Shown: piece by piece, positions 1-12,362 of the stretch
How positions within the stretch are numbered: position 1 is the stretch's first letter
How the letters are laid out: each line of letters opens with the position of its first letter
Assembly: GCF_003590095.1 (NCBI RefSeq)
Contig: NW_020800324.1
Span: 1 to 64,000 of the forward strand
DNA from: Trichoplusia ni
Lineage: Eukaryota; Arthropoda; Insecta; Lepidoptera; Noctuidae
DNA length: 64,000 nucleotides
Direction: 5' to 3'
The notes under the pieces: generated by a model
What the model was told of the DNA's origin: nothing
The model's input: only the letters and a program-made list of their open reading frames with translations
Database searches by the model: none
Translations under genes and position numbers: made by a program

Positions 1-3000
1 CTTGAGTGGATCTCATGATTGCAACGATCACGTTGCGGCGACATGGCGGGCGCACGCAGTTCGCCACGTGTCTGGCCGATAACCGTTTCTGCGTCGCAAT
101 CAACATGCTTGGTTTAAATAAACTGTGTCTTTGCCCTCTGCAAGGCCCTGGATCAGTGCATTTCACATTCTGACTAAGAAAATCATTGTGCATTTGACCC
201 TGCGTCGACCGGACATCGTCTACAAATGTGGTATCAATAAATACTTCGCTTCATTGGATCTGAATCCTTTTGGCAACGTTTAAACATATTATTTTCGAGT
301 TAACGTGTCAAATAAAAACAAAATGTATTTTATCAGGTAAATAAAATGTGACTAAAATACGAGAAAAACAAGTTTGCATCGTAATCCTCAAATAAAACAC
401 TTGTTTTCTAACGTGCGTGCGTGTTGGGCTCGCGTCAGACTGACACACGACAAAGCAGCTTTCGGCAAAATATTTAAATATGTTTGTTTAGACGGGATAT
501 AAATTGCCTGTTGAAATATAGCTCCGACTTCTTAATCGTTCCGTTTAAAAAGATATTTAAAAGTTTCTAATTCTGTAGTTCTGGCATAAAGACGGTCGTT
601 GCGCCCGACATGCTTGTTTCTGTTTCCAATTTGTCATCCGCTGTAAAAAGTGATACAAAAAGACGATGAGCAAAGTAAGGCAATAAATCGGAAAAATTCA
701 AGTATCGCGGTACGAGCGTGAAATGCGGGTCAGCGACCGCGAAAAAACACCTCACTGAATTTCGCATTGTGCTGAAACGCAACAAACTGTAGTTTTGATT
801 CAAGAGTTACAGAATTAAGGTCAAGATACTATTTGCGAAATCGTGGACTAGAAGTATCAGGGATATTTCTTACAGGTAAGGAATTCTGGTGGGAAAATGC
901 TCACCCGGACCTAGACATATCTTTGAAAAGAGTGTTTTCAATCGAGTAGGTAGGAGTACAGTTAGAAGAGAACTATTCGCTAAAAGACAATATATGTATA
1001 GGTCCAGTTTACAATAATTACGTACTATTATTTCCATGACATTAGCAGAAACTAATTTCCAATTAACGACGTTTTCTGAGCGTTTATCGCGCAGGCAGCG
1101 ATGCGTGGCCGCGCGGCCCACTGGCCTGCTCCACATCTCTGATGATTGTATGTAGATTTTGTAAGTCATAAGTCAAGCCGCGAGAGTGCGATGACAGCAT
1201 CCGTCCGTTTTCTCCGCCCATTGTACGCGGTGTCTCCTCGACGCACGCGGACTCGCCGCGCCCTGCCACGCGCCTTACTCAGAGAAATTGAGGCGATATC
1301 ACTTATAATACGACCACATGTACTTTCTGTCCTAGTGGCCAACAAAGATGTTAACTATAAACCCGTTTCCAGACTTGCTGCTGTTTATTAGTAGTTTACC
1401 TTATATTAACTTTTTAGACTTGGATCTCTTGTAAAAAAAATGAGAAAGTCTGATGACGGAGAGGCTCTTTTTATCTCGCTCCTACGTACTGTTTTTTGAG
1501 TGTTGTTATGTTTTGTGTTCCGGGTAAATTAAAACCTTATCAACTAAGACGTAGGTTACGTACACAACACTTACGTATTCACATTGTCGATGACGTTAAA
1601 ATTTTGATTAATACCTGTGGTAAATTAAGTATTGTGTTACTTACATACGTACGCATGCAAGTCTTCTGAGTTATACTTGTAAATCGGTCATCCAAATTCA
1701 AAAGGAAGAGGTCCTTTCTCTTCGCATCTGTTCGCCCACAGCGTGAGACTGCGCTGTCTCCGCGCGCCGGCTCGTAGCTGCCTAAGAAAGATTTCTCTCG
1801 CGTGCCCGTATTTGGATTCAGGTCATGTTCAACTTACCCAAACACACTCTAGTTTATTTATGATACGAGGTGAAACATAGATGAAAAAATACTCTTAAAA
1901 TGTGCATGAGAAAATAGATTTCACGACCAATTATCAACAGTGATCTTAAAGTTTGGACTGCTAATGATCAAGAAGTGTGCAATGTTTAAATTATAGGTTT
2001 TTTACTAAAAACTCTCTATAAAATTGAAGAACTCATTTTAAATGTCTAATTTTTTTTGCGTCGTAAGTTGAAAAAGGCACGAAGAAGGCATTTTTTAGTT
2101 TAGTACAAAAGCACGTGTTCGTACATGAAGCGGGCACGCTGTTTAGTTTTGTTATCAAATAAACGTTACTGCCACGCCGGACTTACTTTCTCGTGCAGTC
2201 TCTACAATTCGTATTGCACTTTGACTTACTGAATCAAACTAAACGGGTTCCTCTTAAATTAAATTGGTTTATATAATTCTTAAGAATACCTTAAAATACT
2301 AGCTTTTGTCTCATTAGCTCTACTGTCTTTAAGCAGAGTAAATGTTGCAACGTAATAATAAATCTGATAATAATACTATTGTAGTCTATTAATAACGTGT
2401 CTGCCAAACACGTTGTTTACAAAGTGGTACGTTATTATACGTATATCAGCAAGTACGTGCAAAATAAAATTGTAAATACATACATAAAATTAGCTCTTGA
2501 CCTCGGGACGTGAGGCGTGGTTAATGTTATACACTGCTTCCTGGTTAGCAACTCAAAGATCGGGAAATCGTTAGAATGTCAAGTTGATATTTTTGCACGA
2601 CCATGAACACACAAGGTCGCTTCAATATTTTCGAACGGCCACGATAGGCGTGTAGAAAGTGATTTTGATCGACCGAAGCTGTTTTGGCTTTATTCCAAGA
2701 ACATAGATTGCGATCGCTGAAAAGGAATTTCTTTTTCGTTTTTAAAGTTCACCTAGCATTGTGTCCGAGTTCTGTATACTGGAGAAAAAGTAATTCAAGA
2801 CATTGATTTTTATTTAGCACTAGTGCGGTGAGAGGACGACTGACAATGATTTTCACGTGATTAATAGAGCGATCAGGAAATATTTTAAATTGGTATCGAC
2901 AAAGCCTAAATATAAATTTTATGATTTTAATTTGTAACAAAACGGACAAAGCTATCAAAAACCAAGGTTTTGAAGTAGGTCAGGATAACCGTAATCAAAT

Positions 3001-6000
3001 ATGTTTGGCATTATAAATTGCGGTATTTATATCATGACAGCGATAAGTACTTATGTTTAAATATTTTTGTTCTTAAGAAATAAGAACTCAGTTTTCATTA
3101 GCATTGTAAGCAGGCGGAAATTTGCCATAATTATCAATCTTGGTACAATTGATGTAACTCCGTATACTTAATATGGCCGAAGTAGTGACGTGTAGTGGAG
3201 TATGTAATGTACCAGTATTAGGTACGTACGCGGAAGTAGCGTGGCGATGCGCAGGCGAGGCGAGCGCAGCGCGGCGGGAGCGCGGCGGCATGTGCGCCCG
3301 CGACTCGCTGCTATCGGTCGCTACCGGTATCTGGCCGCGTTATCTTGCGGGCACCTCCGTGGAGGTTACACGTTAACGTCACGCTGATAACGATTTGCGC
3401 GATGACCTTGTCGCGCGCGCCGAATCTCAAGGTCGCTGCTATTTGTACAGTCAGATAGACGAGCGGCCGCCCGCGCCCGCGCCGCTTCGGCCATCTGCGT
3501 CACCCGGACTTGCCACTTTATTGACTATTATTTGCGGATTGCGGAGGCCACCCGGTCCACTCTTCGTTATTTAACTACATTTGTTACTTTTGACATTTTC
3601 GTCATGAAGATATTACTTAAAAGTACCTGTCTAAATAAACAATCCACTTCAATTACCTAATGTTGATTAATGGACTCGGTCTTGACACTAATAATTTTAA
3701 CAGTCAATGTCGTCCCTACCTTGACATCTTTGTTGGATTTATTTGTTCGCATTTTTGGGACGTTCGTACATGAATATGATAGTGCTCGTAAATTTTATCG
3801 CGATATCTAATGGGTTCTTATTGCGGAACTCTGGACTGGTTACACGTGCAGATTAGTAATAAATATTGTTAATACAATACTGAAGGGTGACCTCGCGACA
3901 CGTCGCGGAAGCGTCCACTTGCAAATTAGTATGAATTCAAGGACAAAATGGCCATCAATGAGATCCAATTAACGATTGTTTAAAGTGACACGTCATATAA
4001 GTACATCAATAACTTTTTCGTCCTTAAACAGAAAAATGTTATGTCCTTTGACAAATTTTATTTGTATCAGTAGTAAAATAAATGAAGATTATTTTCGAGC
4101 TTATTATAAAAAAAAACTTTGGAAAAAATATTATTAAAGTGTTTAAATATCAGACACGTGGTCGAGTAATAACCCATGAAAGCCATGAAATATGTAAATG
4201 TATCTATGTTTTAGAATGTAACTACGGAGACGTAAGAAGATCAGGGGTGATCCGGAACAAGAGTGTGATGAAATAGTTTAATATTATTGTTAATAGGCCT
4301 GCGTATAGTTCTTGTGCTTTATGTTGTTTTGTTTTTTGGCCGCGCGGCCACTCCGCTGGGCCCTGACTCCGGCCAATGTCAATGTCAAAGTCGTTGTCGA
4401 AATCACGCCACGTGTTGTTGCCCCTGTCAACATCACAAGCTTCTATATAATTACGTCATTACGATTTATTGACTGATAGAATACATTATTATAACAATTA
4501 AAATAATCATAATTAAGTATTTGTAAATTTTATTCCAGGTCGTTTATAGTGAGTAAATTTACTCCTAAAGATTATTTTTTTAAGTATGTTTATATTACTA
4601 TTATCTAACTGTATCAGATAAGAATCGCGGAAATGTTGTTACGTTACGTATTGCGGAAAAAATTACATTATTTTAGGGATTGCAAAGTAATCCTGCTAAG
4701 CTAAGACGCAATAGCTAGTTGGAATCAACTTAATTAAAAGATATTAATCGGTTGATTATAATTATAAATCAACATTTTTGTTACCGAGATACGTGCAAAA
4801 CGTTTACTTGCCTATGACAGTGCCAAACAAGCAGTATATTTGTATATTTTAGTATAAATTCGACCTTGTTCGAAAGCACGTTGCTATGCGTGTGTGTGTA
4901 ATTATTGCGTAACGATTAAATGTATCTAGAAAAGATACAGAGTATTGGTATGTTAGCCACTGAGTTTACAGCGGAGGCTGAACTCGCCGCGCCGCTGTCG
5001 CTCGGAGTCGCGGCGTGGCGCGGTGTGGCGCGGTTACGCAACTCGTGCGCTGCCGCGTGAAGTGTGAAGTTCAATGTCACACACTCACACATTCTCAGCC
5101 ACTACTCGTGTACACTACGCGAACTAGATATATATACATAGGGCAGTGTGAGTGCGGTAATATGTGAATAACAACAGCCAACCCGTTACTCGCCTCTATC
5201 AACACTTCCCGGAATAATTCGCGAAAATACGATTTTCCTTAGCGCTCTGTGCAACATTGATACCGATAGACATAACTTTGAGCAAGGTCATGGTAAAGTC
5301 ACGTTGCTATTTTCAGTTCTTTTTTAAACATTATATTATTTTACTATGACACCGATAGATATACATATGTAGCTACCGAATTAACTTCGGCAAGACCAAA
5401 CCCTCTAGTATTGTCAATTACATTAAAATTATGTAAAAGGTAATAGAGTCAGAGCTCAAAATCATGTTCATTATCTATTTTTATTTAATCAATATTATCG
5501 GCAGAAACCATTTGTTGCATAATCAGTTTTAATTTCATTTCATAACAAAATGTTTCATATAAAATATTTTTTACACACAAAATCTTGAACTAAAAAACTA
5601 CGTTTATCAGTAATTATTAACAATATTAAAAAAATAACATGTTATAGATAACTAAATTATTTTTAAAAAAACAATCATACGATAGAACCATCTATTGAAC
5701 TTATATTTATTTAATATATTGTAAAAGATTGCGTTTGGTTTTGACGTAATTATTTGCTAGGAAATACACTACGAAGTCGTTAAAGATGCTACCATTGACA
5801 CGTACGCAATAGCGAAGCGAGATTTTCCGGTTTTTCAATTAAATTCGCTGAATAAACATTGTTTACTGTTACGACTATAAAATGTACAATATATACATGG
5901 TTGAACTCAATGCCCTTGTTCAACGATATTTGGCAAAGAGTGCCGCAGAGGGCGCCATGAAGGGCACCTCCCTAGGTCAAGGGCGATGGGTCTTACTGAC

Positions 6001-6448
6001 CTACATCGTAGCTAATTCGCCCTTACAAGGTCACAGCGCTCATCAGTCCTATATGCCTATCCAACCGTTGTAATTTTGTCACTTTAAATACAAGGCCCTT
6101 CTTTGTACTCTCATGTAGTTCTAGCTGTTCTAGTTATTAAGGTCATATCTTATGTTAATATTTAATGTGTCAATACATAACATTAAGTTATTTCTATTTC
6201 ATTTAATGATATAAGGTCTAGTCAACATTACTTTATTATAAAAAATTTAGGTTACGAAAGTATGACTTCCGTTTTCAATTTAAAGAAGTTTTTTACTGAA
6301 GTAGTTAAAATGTCTGAACGACGTACCTCTGAAACCTGCAACGTGAACATTTCCAAAAATGTTCCAAACTTTCATTTTTCTCTATTTTATGTATTATACT
6401 TATGATACCAATACGGGCTTAAAAGTGATTTACTTTTGAGTACTATAA
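1..6448. other. Intergenic DNA, distal 3' side
   Basis: No gene recognised on either strand. CpG-rich islets at about 1080-1280, 3230-3500 and 4970-5050 stand out from AT-rich DNA. A 12-base palindrome GGCCGCGCGGCC occurs at 1107-1118 and again near 4339-4350. Short open frames here lack any domain or codon signal I trust. Confidence 0.6.
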
Positions 6449-6740
6449 TACCAGCCAAAATACGTCCCACTGCTGGGCAGAGGCTTCTTCCCGGGCAGGT
6501 TTGATTATTCACCACCACACTACTTACTGAGGATTGGCTATTTCAGTTTCCAATATTTGAAGTCTAGGTTAACCGCAGCGACCGCACGATGCTTTTCGTC
6601 ACCGTTTCGTCCGAGGCGTCTTATAATAGTTAAGAAACTACATACAACTTTGAAAAAGTCATATTGTTGGTACTTTCCCCGCGTTGGGTTCGTACTTGCA
6701 TCCCGTGCTTACCAATCTATGCATAGAGCCGCAAGGTAAC
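6449..6740 (+). repeat. Diverged lepidopteran interspersed repeat
   Basis: Recognisable blocks are CGTCCCACTGCTGGGCAGAG, GCTTCTTCCCGGGCAGG, GAGGATTGGC, GTCCGAGGCGTCTTATAATA, AAGAAACTACATACAACTTT, AAAAAGTCATATTG and GCGTTGGGTTCGTACTTGCA. These match, in order, a short retroposon-like family widespread in moths. The copy is interrupted and diverged; the open frame through it is not a gene. Confidence 0.72.
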
Positions 6741-9700
6741 CATCACACTTTTAATATTATTTCATCATATTTTTGTAAATATATTTATTAAATATAATTA
6801 TTGTCTTAACACCCGTATTCAAAATGAACATATTCAATACGGCCGATCTATTTATCATTGACATTGCAGACAATAGTTTCCATTGTCAATAGTTATGCGT
6901 ATGCCTCATGCGACACGTTTTTTTTCTGTGTGAATCATGAAAATGAAACAAAGAGACATCATTATGCCTCGTTTATCAAGATTTACTTTCCAGTCTTGAT
7001 TCACGCGTTATTTGTCATTAAGGTTTTCGCATGTTTCTAAGTAATTTATAGGGAAGCATTGATTACCTAGAAATTTGTCGATTTCTTGACTTTAGGTCAT
7101 GCAATACCAGCACCGATAATGATTAAGGAAGAACTCAGTGATATTTTCAAATAAAGTAAGTAGTTACAGTCTATGACCAATCTCGTAGATCTACGCTTTT
7201 GGCAAATATGTTTTACAAACCGCTACGACATACATAGGTGTTATAAAAATGCTCTAGTACATATATGTGATTGCACTGAATTCTTTTCATTGCTGTTTTA
7301 GATCGTCACTTTTTCTTGTCTCGGAAGGTGTGCCAGTAATGCAGCATCAATACAATGGCTTTGAACGACAGTGAATGTTTATAAACAAACCATAAATCAT
7401 CCGTTTGACATGTGTTCACAACACTGTCGTGCCAGCGACGTGGATGACAAGCTAAATATAGACTTCATAGTATTTAAAATACTTGCCAATTTGCAGGCCT
7501 ATTTATTTTGTAGTATTTTAATACGTATTACGTATCTTTAGTTTGCGGTTTAAGTGCTAATGTATGCGGGTTCGATTACCGCAACAACTAAATTTTATGA
7601 CCGCTCGTGTGATTAGATAATAATTTTTTTCTATGTATTTAGCAATATTCGATAAACAATAAAATAAAAAAAGGGTTTGATTTGTGAAAGGTATAATCGA
7701 ATACAACAATTTTTGCCTTTATCTAACTATTTTCCTTAAAAAATCTCACTTCTCTCGGAATATAATCTTTTAAGTTACGAAATATTTTCTTCTAGCCTAT
7801 AATCTAGCAGGGGTAACTTACATATGATGCATACAATCTAAACCTTGTATTGCATATTTTTTAAACTTTATCACCATTTCCAAGCTTTCTTCTAATAGAA
7901 TTATAGAGACACTGAACCCGGACAACATTGCCATTATTGGTCAACCATAACAATATCACGAAACTTTTGTCACGGATTGAAATTAGACATGACGTCAGCG
8001 GGCGAGCCATCGACGAATCTGCGTCGAGTCGTGCCAAACCACCTGTATGTAACACGAGGCTCGCTCTGATAACATTCAAAACAAAGAAATCTATTTGTGA
8101 TCTAATTGATTATAATGACTTTTTTTTTTATATTGCACAATCTTCCAAATATTTTTATATTACGTCTTTGTATGCTTGCGAGTATCTTTTTCCAGCAAAG
8201 CGTAGAAACACCTTACCGTGGCGGAATTGATAGAACCTATTTCACAGTGATACTGGCTATATTTATTTTGCAGAAATATAGCATAAGTACCTTACCATAC
8301 GACAGTATTATACAATTTTGGTTCAGATAGTCGTCCTTTTGTTTCGCAACTTATCTGCTTGTTAGATAATTTTATTTGTTTATCACCACCCTTAAAAAGA
8401 GAAGGAAGAATTATTATCAGCGAAGTATTGCCACGACGTATGTACGTGTTAACGATTTAGATAATAAAGTCAAGGTTACATAGGATGTTTACCTTTTACG
8501 CAAGTCAGTCGTGGACGATTATGTATATTAAAATTATAAACGAGGTTGAAACAGGTTCCATTTTATTTCGAGCTCATTGTCTTGTTTTAAAGCTGGTAAT
8601 GAATATACACATAATACTTTAATATGGTATAAGGATATTTAAATCGCCTACAGGTGAACAAAAAGCTTTTATTAGATTTCAATTCGGGATTTTTATCATG
8701 GCCCTACTTCGCAGTTAAGAAAATAATATTGCAGAATTATCTGGTCACTTCCGAGTGTTTATTATATGCTGCCTTTTCCAGTCTCTTTAACTACATACAG
8801 AATTTGTAAAACGTGTCACCTTCACATACGTCATGTGAACAGTCTAGTCTCTATCCAAAATCGTTGCCGTTAAAGTTGAGAAAATACTAGACTTTGTATC
8901 ATCCTAAAATAGCGTTTTCAGAGAAAGCAACCCAACACCTTTAGAGCATTCGAGCTTTTGTTGTTTTGGAGAAACTAGATCACCTACATTCGATACGGGA
9001 GGCAGTATAGACTAGCGACAAACTTTCCAAACAAAATTCAGAAAAAAGTGTTTACTAGTTCGTTTTAATTTAGGCTTAAGAATTCCAACTATTTTCTTTA
9101 GTTCCTTGATTTTTTTAACCTTGCTCTGAAATTCAATAACGTCTGTAAATATTTGTACCGTGCGGCACTCGAACTCGATACCCTTAACACAGAAAGCCAA
9201 TTTAGGCACTATGCCAATTGGGTCGTCAACGTTTGTTGTTCGAAACATTTTCTTGATTTTTACTAATAGGTCTCAGGTAAACGCGGCCTGTTAATCAGGG
9301 GAGGCATCTTCAACATGGACAGTTTAGTAGAGGACGCCTAATGTGTGGAAACTGTTCTGCAAATAATTGGAAAAGTATAAATATCTGCGATTTACATAAG
9401 CCTGCTTGAAGATCCTCTAAGCTAAATCAATACTAAGGGTATTGATTGAGATCACTTAGGTATTACGTAATATCTAACATTTGGGTCGCGTAGGCAGTTT
9501 TTATTACAATATTATGTTTGCAGACAATGCTGGTAGGAGCGACCCCGCGGTGACCTTGTCGCGACCTTACCCCCGGTACCACATCCCCTCCCCCCTCTTA
9601 CCCCCGCTCTGCCCCTCGCAGCCCTCCCAGGACACCGTGTTAGCTACGCAACCTTGGAACAATCAGGGAAGCTTCTTGAATAGATTTAATTTCAAATTCG

Positions 9701-10261
9701 AGGCTTAGTTTACAATTCGCACTGAATTAAGTTGGAAAACTCACGCATAACTAACTAATAATTATAATATAATATTACTTTTTTACCCTTTTTAATTCCA
9801 TCACCATTAGCCTGTTAAGTAAATAAGATTATTCTCCGAGCATAGAATTCGTGGAGTTTAACTAGATTCGGCTGTAAATTGGAATTTTATACGAAGCCAT
9901 TTCTGTCTGACCTTCACAACCCAAAATTTATGGAGGATTTTAAGGTCAGATCGGCTTTTCTAACTACGTCTTATACATGCTTATGACAATCGGGACCGCA
10001 CTGGAGCTACATTGTTTTATACTGATACATTTTGTAATTAACCGTTTACTTTTTATTATCATATGTTTTGTGAGGCGGATTCATAATTATTTATTAAACA
10101 AAAGTTAACGTACAAGTATTTGTCGGAATAGCCTGACTAGTTTCGACGAGTCGCAAGACGAACTATTAGTTTCGTTTATACCTTGTTTTGCTAATTAAAT
10201 TTACAAAGAAAATAATGGGAACATTTTAACTAACCTCAACAGTAAATCGTAATATACTTAA
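6741..10261. other. Intergenic DNA between repeats
   Basis: AT-rich, no recognisable gene. It contains the weak retroposon relic near 7560 and a small GC-rich patch at 9530-9620 with TGACCTTG sequences. Confidence 0.55.
7555..7680 (+). repeat. Possible relic of a tRNA-like retroposon
   Basis: A degenerate polymerase III B box (GGTTCGATTAC at about 7570-7580) is followed by an AT-rich tail and an A-rich end near 7670. No convincing A box is visible at the expected distance, so this is a weak call. Confidence 0.25.
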
Positions 10262-10481
10262 CTAGCTTTTCACCAGCGGATTCGCCCGCGTCGAGGTCGG
10301 TTATATCGCGTTTCCAAGAGAACTCTTCAAAAGTCCAGGATAAAAACTATCCTATGTTCTTTCTCAAGGTCAACTCTATCTCTGTACCAAATTTCATTAA
10401 AATCAGTTCAGTGGTTTAGACGTGAAAGCGTAACAGACAGACAGACAAAGTTACTTTCACATTTATAATATTAGTAAGGAT
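10262..10481 (+). repeat. Dispersed lepidopteran repeat ending in TTTATAATATTAGTA
   Basis: It begins with AGCTTTTCACCAGCGGATTC and GCCCGCGT, continues through CCAAATTTCATTAAAATCAG, TTCAGTGGTTTAGACGTGAA and a short ACAGACAGACAGACA run, and ends TTTATAATATTAGTAAGGAT. This head and tail are familiar from a very abundant short non-autonomous repeat in Lepidoptera; I cannot assign it confidently to a class. No coding capacity. Confidence 0.75.
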
Positions 10482-12159
10482 GTTACTACAAATAGTGTCT
10501 AGCAATAATTTAAAGCATTACAAAATATTGTTGCTATTTAGCCGATTTTGGATTTCGATTTAGGTTCGAACGTGTCACTGCCGGCTATAACCATATTTTT
10601 TTTAAATGCGTAATTAATAACCGAATTTCACAATTCTTCTTTTAATTTTATTTAATTCTAGTTATCTAACCTTTATTCCATATTTAATTCAAGAATTCAA
10701 TAAAGAAAGAAGAACACATAACATTTCCGAGTTCGTGACGGCCTATAGACTGAAGTGTAACAGCAATATATTTCGCGGCCAACATTTACGACGGGCGTGT
10801 CATCCTTTAGCCTTTGATTTGCCTTCAGTTTGTCCTCGATTCATTGCCTCCATACGACCTACATTCCCGACTGAATTATCTAAACACCAAGGCCACTGGA
10901 GTCGGCAGGCTTTTAAGGACTCAGACAAAGGATCGATTATTTTTTACCTACGAGGTTGATTCGAGTGTTCGGTTTCATAGCGACTGTTTATTTTGAGAAC
11001 TAGTTCTCAAAGTAATGTTGTTGCCAACCCAATCGCTGAACAAATAGTCTAAAATAGTTATATATTTATGAAAGTTTTATTGATGTTTATTTTTACAACA
11101 CGGTGGACTGGCTGACTTATTTAATCACAATAATTGTCCACGCCTATATAATTGAGTAATGTTATCATGAAACAAAATATAATGATAAAAATATAACATT
11201 CGAGATTTTTTATCTTAGTTATCAGTAATAAGCTTAATAGTAGTGAAGTAATTATTTCTACGGATAAATATTTGCAGTCTATTATCAAAACAGGAAATAC
11301 TGGAATTTAATTGTTTTCTATTCTCACATTGAATCTGCGCAGTCGGCTATTGTGGAAACGTGGAAATGTAACTTTTAGGTTATGTGCGGAGCAACCTCGA
11401 ACATGATTTACTACGCGTCTACGATTCTACGCGCCTACGACGGGCACCGCTACGCATGAATAAGTCGTAAGTAACTGACCGCATGGCAAAACCCGTTTTT
11501 AATAATAACATATTAATTTCCTTTAGGGAAATAACTATTATGGTTTTGTAATTAAACATTGTCAAGGACAGTAACAGTTGGAATAAATTTAACAAAATTA
11601 ATTTAATGAATCCTACTTTTAATACCCAACTTTCCGTATGTTTTTAGAATATTAAAATAAGATGAAAATACATACATAGATCAATTTCGTTTCGGTTTAA
11701 AAGCCTAACTGTTTCACAAACATGTAAATAACAGAACTGTATATTTCTATTAAGTTTTGGTACACGTGTTCATAGCTAATGATGTCTAACAATACTTCTC
11801 CTGAATCAACCTATATACCAATGCACCTTTGTAATATCATGATAATCATAGAATATATGTTTATATATTAACATTAATACATAACATTATTGTTTTATAT
11901 TTGAATACAATAGTGTTTCATTTCAAGGATTCTTTGTAATAGTAACATTACACCTCATATGTGGGTGAAGTGGGGAAGTTATGCTATTTTATAATACATT
12001 GTGCGTATCCAGTCATATGACTGTTCTCAAGGTTATGGCTTAGGCATGTGTTGAATTACTGTATGTATTCGTAAAAATGAAGTAGAACTAAAAGATAAGG
12101 GTCGAGCAAAATGTTTATTTAAGATATTAGACATTTTTTTTCACACAACCCCATTTATT
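10482..12159. other. Intergenic DNA
   Basis: AT-rich sequence in which I see no gene, repeat or RNA. Confidence 0.55.
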
Positions 12160-12362
12160 CGCTATTTAAGCAAAGTTTGTATTATGAGTACTAGACAAAT
12201 GATAAACATACTTATATATTTCTGAATACTTACATAATATAGATAAATTGCACCCAGACACAGAAATCGTGCTCATGACGCAAACATTTGCCCTGGGTGG
12301 GAATCGAACCCACGACCTCCGGTACAGCAGTCAGGGCAACTAACCATTAGACCAACAGGTCA
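12160..12362 (-). mobile_element. tRNA-derived SINE
   Basis: On the minus strand the element opens with a tRNA-like head. It has an A box TGGTCTAATGG (12354-12344) and a B box GGTTCGATTCC (12310-12300), the RNA polymerase III internal promoter. The tail contains CGTCATGAGCACGATTTCTG, TGTCTGGGTGCAATTT, ATAAGTATGTTTATCATTTG and TCTAGTACTCATAATACAAA. I recognise this arrangement as a SINE family very common in moth and butterfly genomes. The tRNA part no longer folds as a functional tRNA and no clear target-site duplication is visible, so it is an old copy. It lies in intergenic DNA downstream of E75. Confidence 0.88.

Noticed and set aside
5126..5150. TATATATA followed by a CAGTG initiator-like sequence on the plus strand
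   Set aside because: The spacing is about 19 bases, too short for a core promoter, and no gene follows.
12290..12362. A tRNA gene on the minus strand
   Set aside because: A and B boxes are good, but the arms do not pair as a functional tRNA and the sequence continues into a SINE tail.
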